The notes under the pieces: generated by a model
Databases searched by the model: none
Told to the model about the DNA's origin: nothing
What the model saw: only the letters and a program-made list of their open reading frames with translations
Shown: positions 6,345 through 7,246 of the stretch, in pieces
Layout of the letters: the number at the start of each line of letters is the position of its first letter
Numbering within the stretch: the stretch's first letter is position 1
From: Alphaproteobacteria bacterium
GTDB lineage: Bacteria; Pseudomonadota; Alphaproteobacteria; Acetobacterales; Acetobacteraceae
NCBI GenBank assembly: GCA_013298245.1
Contig: JAAFHD010000179.1
Span: forward strand, 1-7,246
DNA length: 7,246 nucleotides
Direction: 5' to 3'
Translations under genes and position numbers: made by a program

Positions 6345-7246
6345 GCGGCGCGGTCGCCAGGGCCGGGTCTTCCGGCCAGTCATGCTTGGGGTAGCGGCCG
6401 CGCATATCCTTGCGCGCATCCAGCCAGCCGCCCTTCCAGAAGCCGGCCAGATCCGCGGTGATGGCGATGGGCCGCCCGGCCGGCGACAGCAGCGCGATGT
6501 GCAGTGGCACGCGCCCGCCCGCCAGCGCCGGCGTGCGCGTAACGCCATACAAATGCTGCGCGCGCGCTTCCAATCGCGGCGGGTCGGTCGAGTAATCCAC
6601 CGCGGCACTGCGGCCCTGCGGCAGCGCCACGCGCGCCGGCAATGCGGCATCCAGCGCGCGGCGCTGGTCGTGCGAGAGCAGCGCCATCATCACCTGGTGC
6701 ATGTCGATGCCGCGCAATTCCGAAAGCTTCGTCATGCCAAACAGCTGCGGCAGCAGCAGCGCGGTGGTCAGCGCGGTGTCGGGCCAGGCATCGGCGTCCA
6801 GCTTGCGCATCAGCGCGATGCGCGCGGCGGCCTGGCGCGCGGCGTCTGACCAATCCAGGTCGCGGAAATCGCGCGCGGCGGCGGCATCGGCCAGCGCGCG
6901 GGCCAGGGTTTCCGGGTCGGCCTGGGTGGCGGGCAAATCCTCCAGCAGCAGCGGCCCGAAGAAGCGGCGGCGGCGCGCGGAGACCACGCCTGTGCGCGCG
7001 TCGAACACCGCGCCTTCGACCCAACGCAGGCGTTCGGGGAAGCGGGTTTCCAGCGCGGCCAGGTCCAGCGGCGCGGCCATGCGGATGCGCGCCTCGGTGC
7101 CCACCAAATCCAGTTCCGCCACGGCCAGAAGGGGCGCGCGGCGCAGCGGGTCGGTGGCGGTGGTGCGCGCGCCGGGGCCGGCCTCGCCGCCGGAACCCGC
7201 CAGGCGAAACGCGCCTTCCATCACGCCACGCCGCGCGGCGATGCGG
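6313..7246 (-). CDS. hrpB: ATP-dependent helicase HrpB, C-terminal part, cut by window edge
   Basis: HrpB is a DEAH-box (DExH, superfamily 2) helicase of roughly 800 residues, widespread in proteobacteria, whose cellular role is poorly defined. Only the last 310 or so residues are in the window; the helicase motor lies past the right edge. The frame is open to the edge and reads RIAARRG then EGAFRLAGSGG there, matching the region after the helicase core. The C-terminal HrpB domain is recognisable by FPERLRWVEGAVFDARTG, LRGIDMHQVMMALL, LEARAQHLYGV, GRVPLHIALLSPAGRPIAIT, DLAGFWKGGW and the hallmark RKDMRGRYPKHDWPEDP near the end. The internal GTG at 7224 is not the real start. The stop TGA (6315-6313) lies inside the convergent lipoprotein gene. 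Confidence 0.92.
   Translation of the reverse strand, partial: RIAARRGVMEGAFRLAGSGGEAGPGARTTATDPLRRAPLLAVAELDLVGTEARIRMAAPLDLAALETRFPERLRWVEGAVFDARTGVVSARRRRFFGPLLLEDLPATQADPETLARALADAAAARDFRDLDWSDAARQAAARIALMRKLDADAWPDTALTTALLLPQLFGMTKLSELRGIDMHQVMMALLSHDQRRALDAALPARVALPQGRSAAVDYSTDPPRLEARAQHLYGVTRTPALAGGRVPLHIALLSPAGRPIAITADLAGFWKGGWLDARKDMRGRYPKHDWPEDPALATAPPIPPARGGRA
6361..6377. terminator. weak hairpin candidate after the lipoprotein gene
   Basis: A perfect 6-bp inverted repeat GGCCGG / CCGGCC with a 5-nt loop begins 17 nt after the lipoprotein stop codon. It is not followed by a T-run, so it does not meet the pattern of an intrinsic terminator. It also falls in the conserved WPEDP codons of hrpB, so it may be a coding coincidence. 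It is recorded because no other terminator candidate is seen at this convergent junction. Confidence 0.18.

Noticed and set aside
1..7246. A novel defence, mobile or biosynthetic system
   Set aside because: All genes except one lipoprotein belong to known families in a recognised alphaproteobacterial order, and no integrase, transposase, repeat array, toxin-antitoxin pair or composition shift was seen.

Overview
The window looks like ordinary chromosomal backbone of a GC-rich alphaproteobacterium. The gene order (yebC-ruvC-ruvA-ruvB-ybgC-tolQ-tolR-tolA), the strong GC bias at third codon positions and the wording of the TolQ, RuvC and HrpB motifs fit the Acetobacteraceae/Rhodospirillales best. 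That placement is an inference from remembered family features, not a database result. No insertion sequence, phage gene, tRNA, rRNA, CRISPR array or other sign of an accessory element was seen.

Layout. From the left edge to position 4842 the minus strand carries eight genes in the order, in their own reading direction, yebC (4842-4099), ruvC (4102-3602), ruvA (3605-2991), ruvB (2994-1969), ybgC (1976-1554), tolQ (1557-823), tolR (821-285) and tolA (281 to beyond the left edge). Every junction is either an overlap (GTGA, ATGA, GTGA, 8 nt, ATGA) or a gap of 1-3 nt, so this is almost certainly one translationally coupled operon. A 126-bp gap (4843-4968) separates it from a divergent plus-strand pair: an FMN-binding protein of the pyridoxamine-phosphate-oxidase-like superfamily (4969-5598) and a small lipoprotein of unknown function (5598-6344), joined by a TGATG stop/start. 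The lipoprotein gene converges on, and overlaps by 32 bp, the 3' end of an ATP-dependent helicase gene hrpB (6313 to beyond the right edge, minus strand).

How the genes work together. RuvA, RuvB and RuvC form the Holliday-junction branch-migration and resolution machine. YebC is a TACO1-family translation factor, in older annotation a 'transcriptional regulator'. YbgC is an acyl-CoA thioesterase traditionally linked to the tol cluster. TolQ, TolR and TolA are the inner-membrane motor of the Tol-Pal envelope constriction system; tolB and pal would be expected just past the left edge. The FMN protein and the lipoprotein are probably co-transcribed, but their function together is unknown.

No convincing undescribed system is present. 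The points most worth checking are substitutions at usually conserved junction-binding positions of RuvA, a 35-residue proline-rich tail on TolR together with a polyproline TolA downstream of the translation factor YebC, and the uncharacterised lipoprotein.
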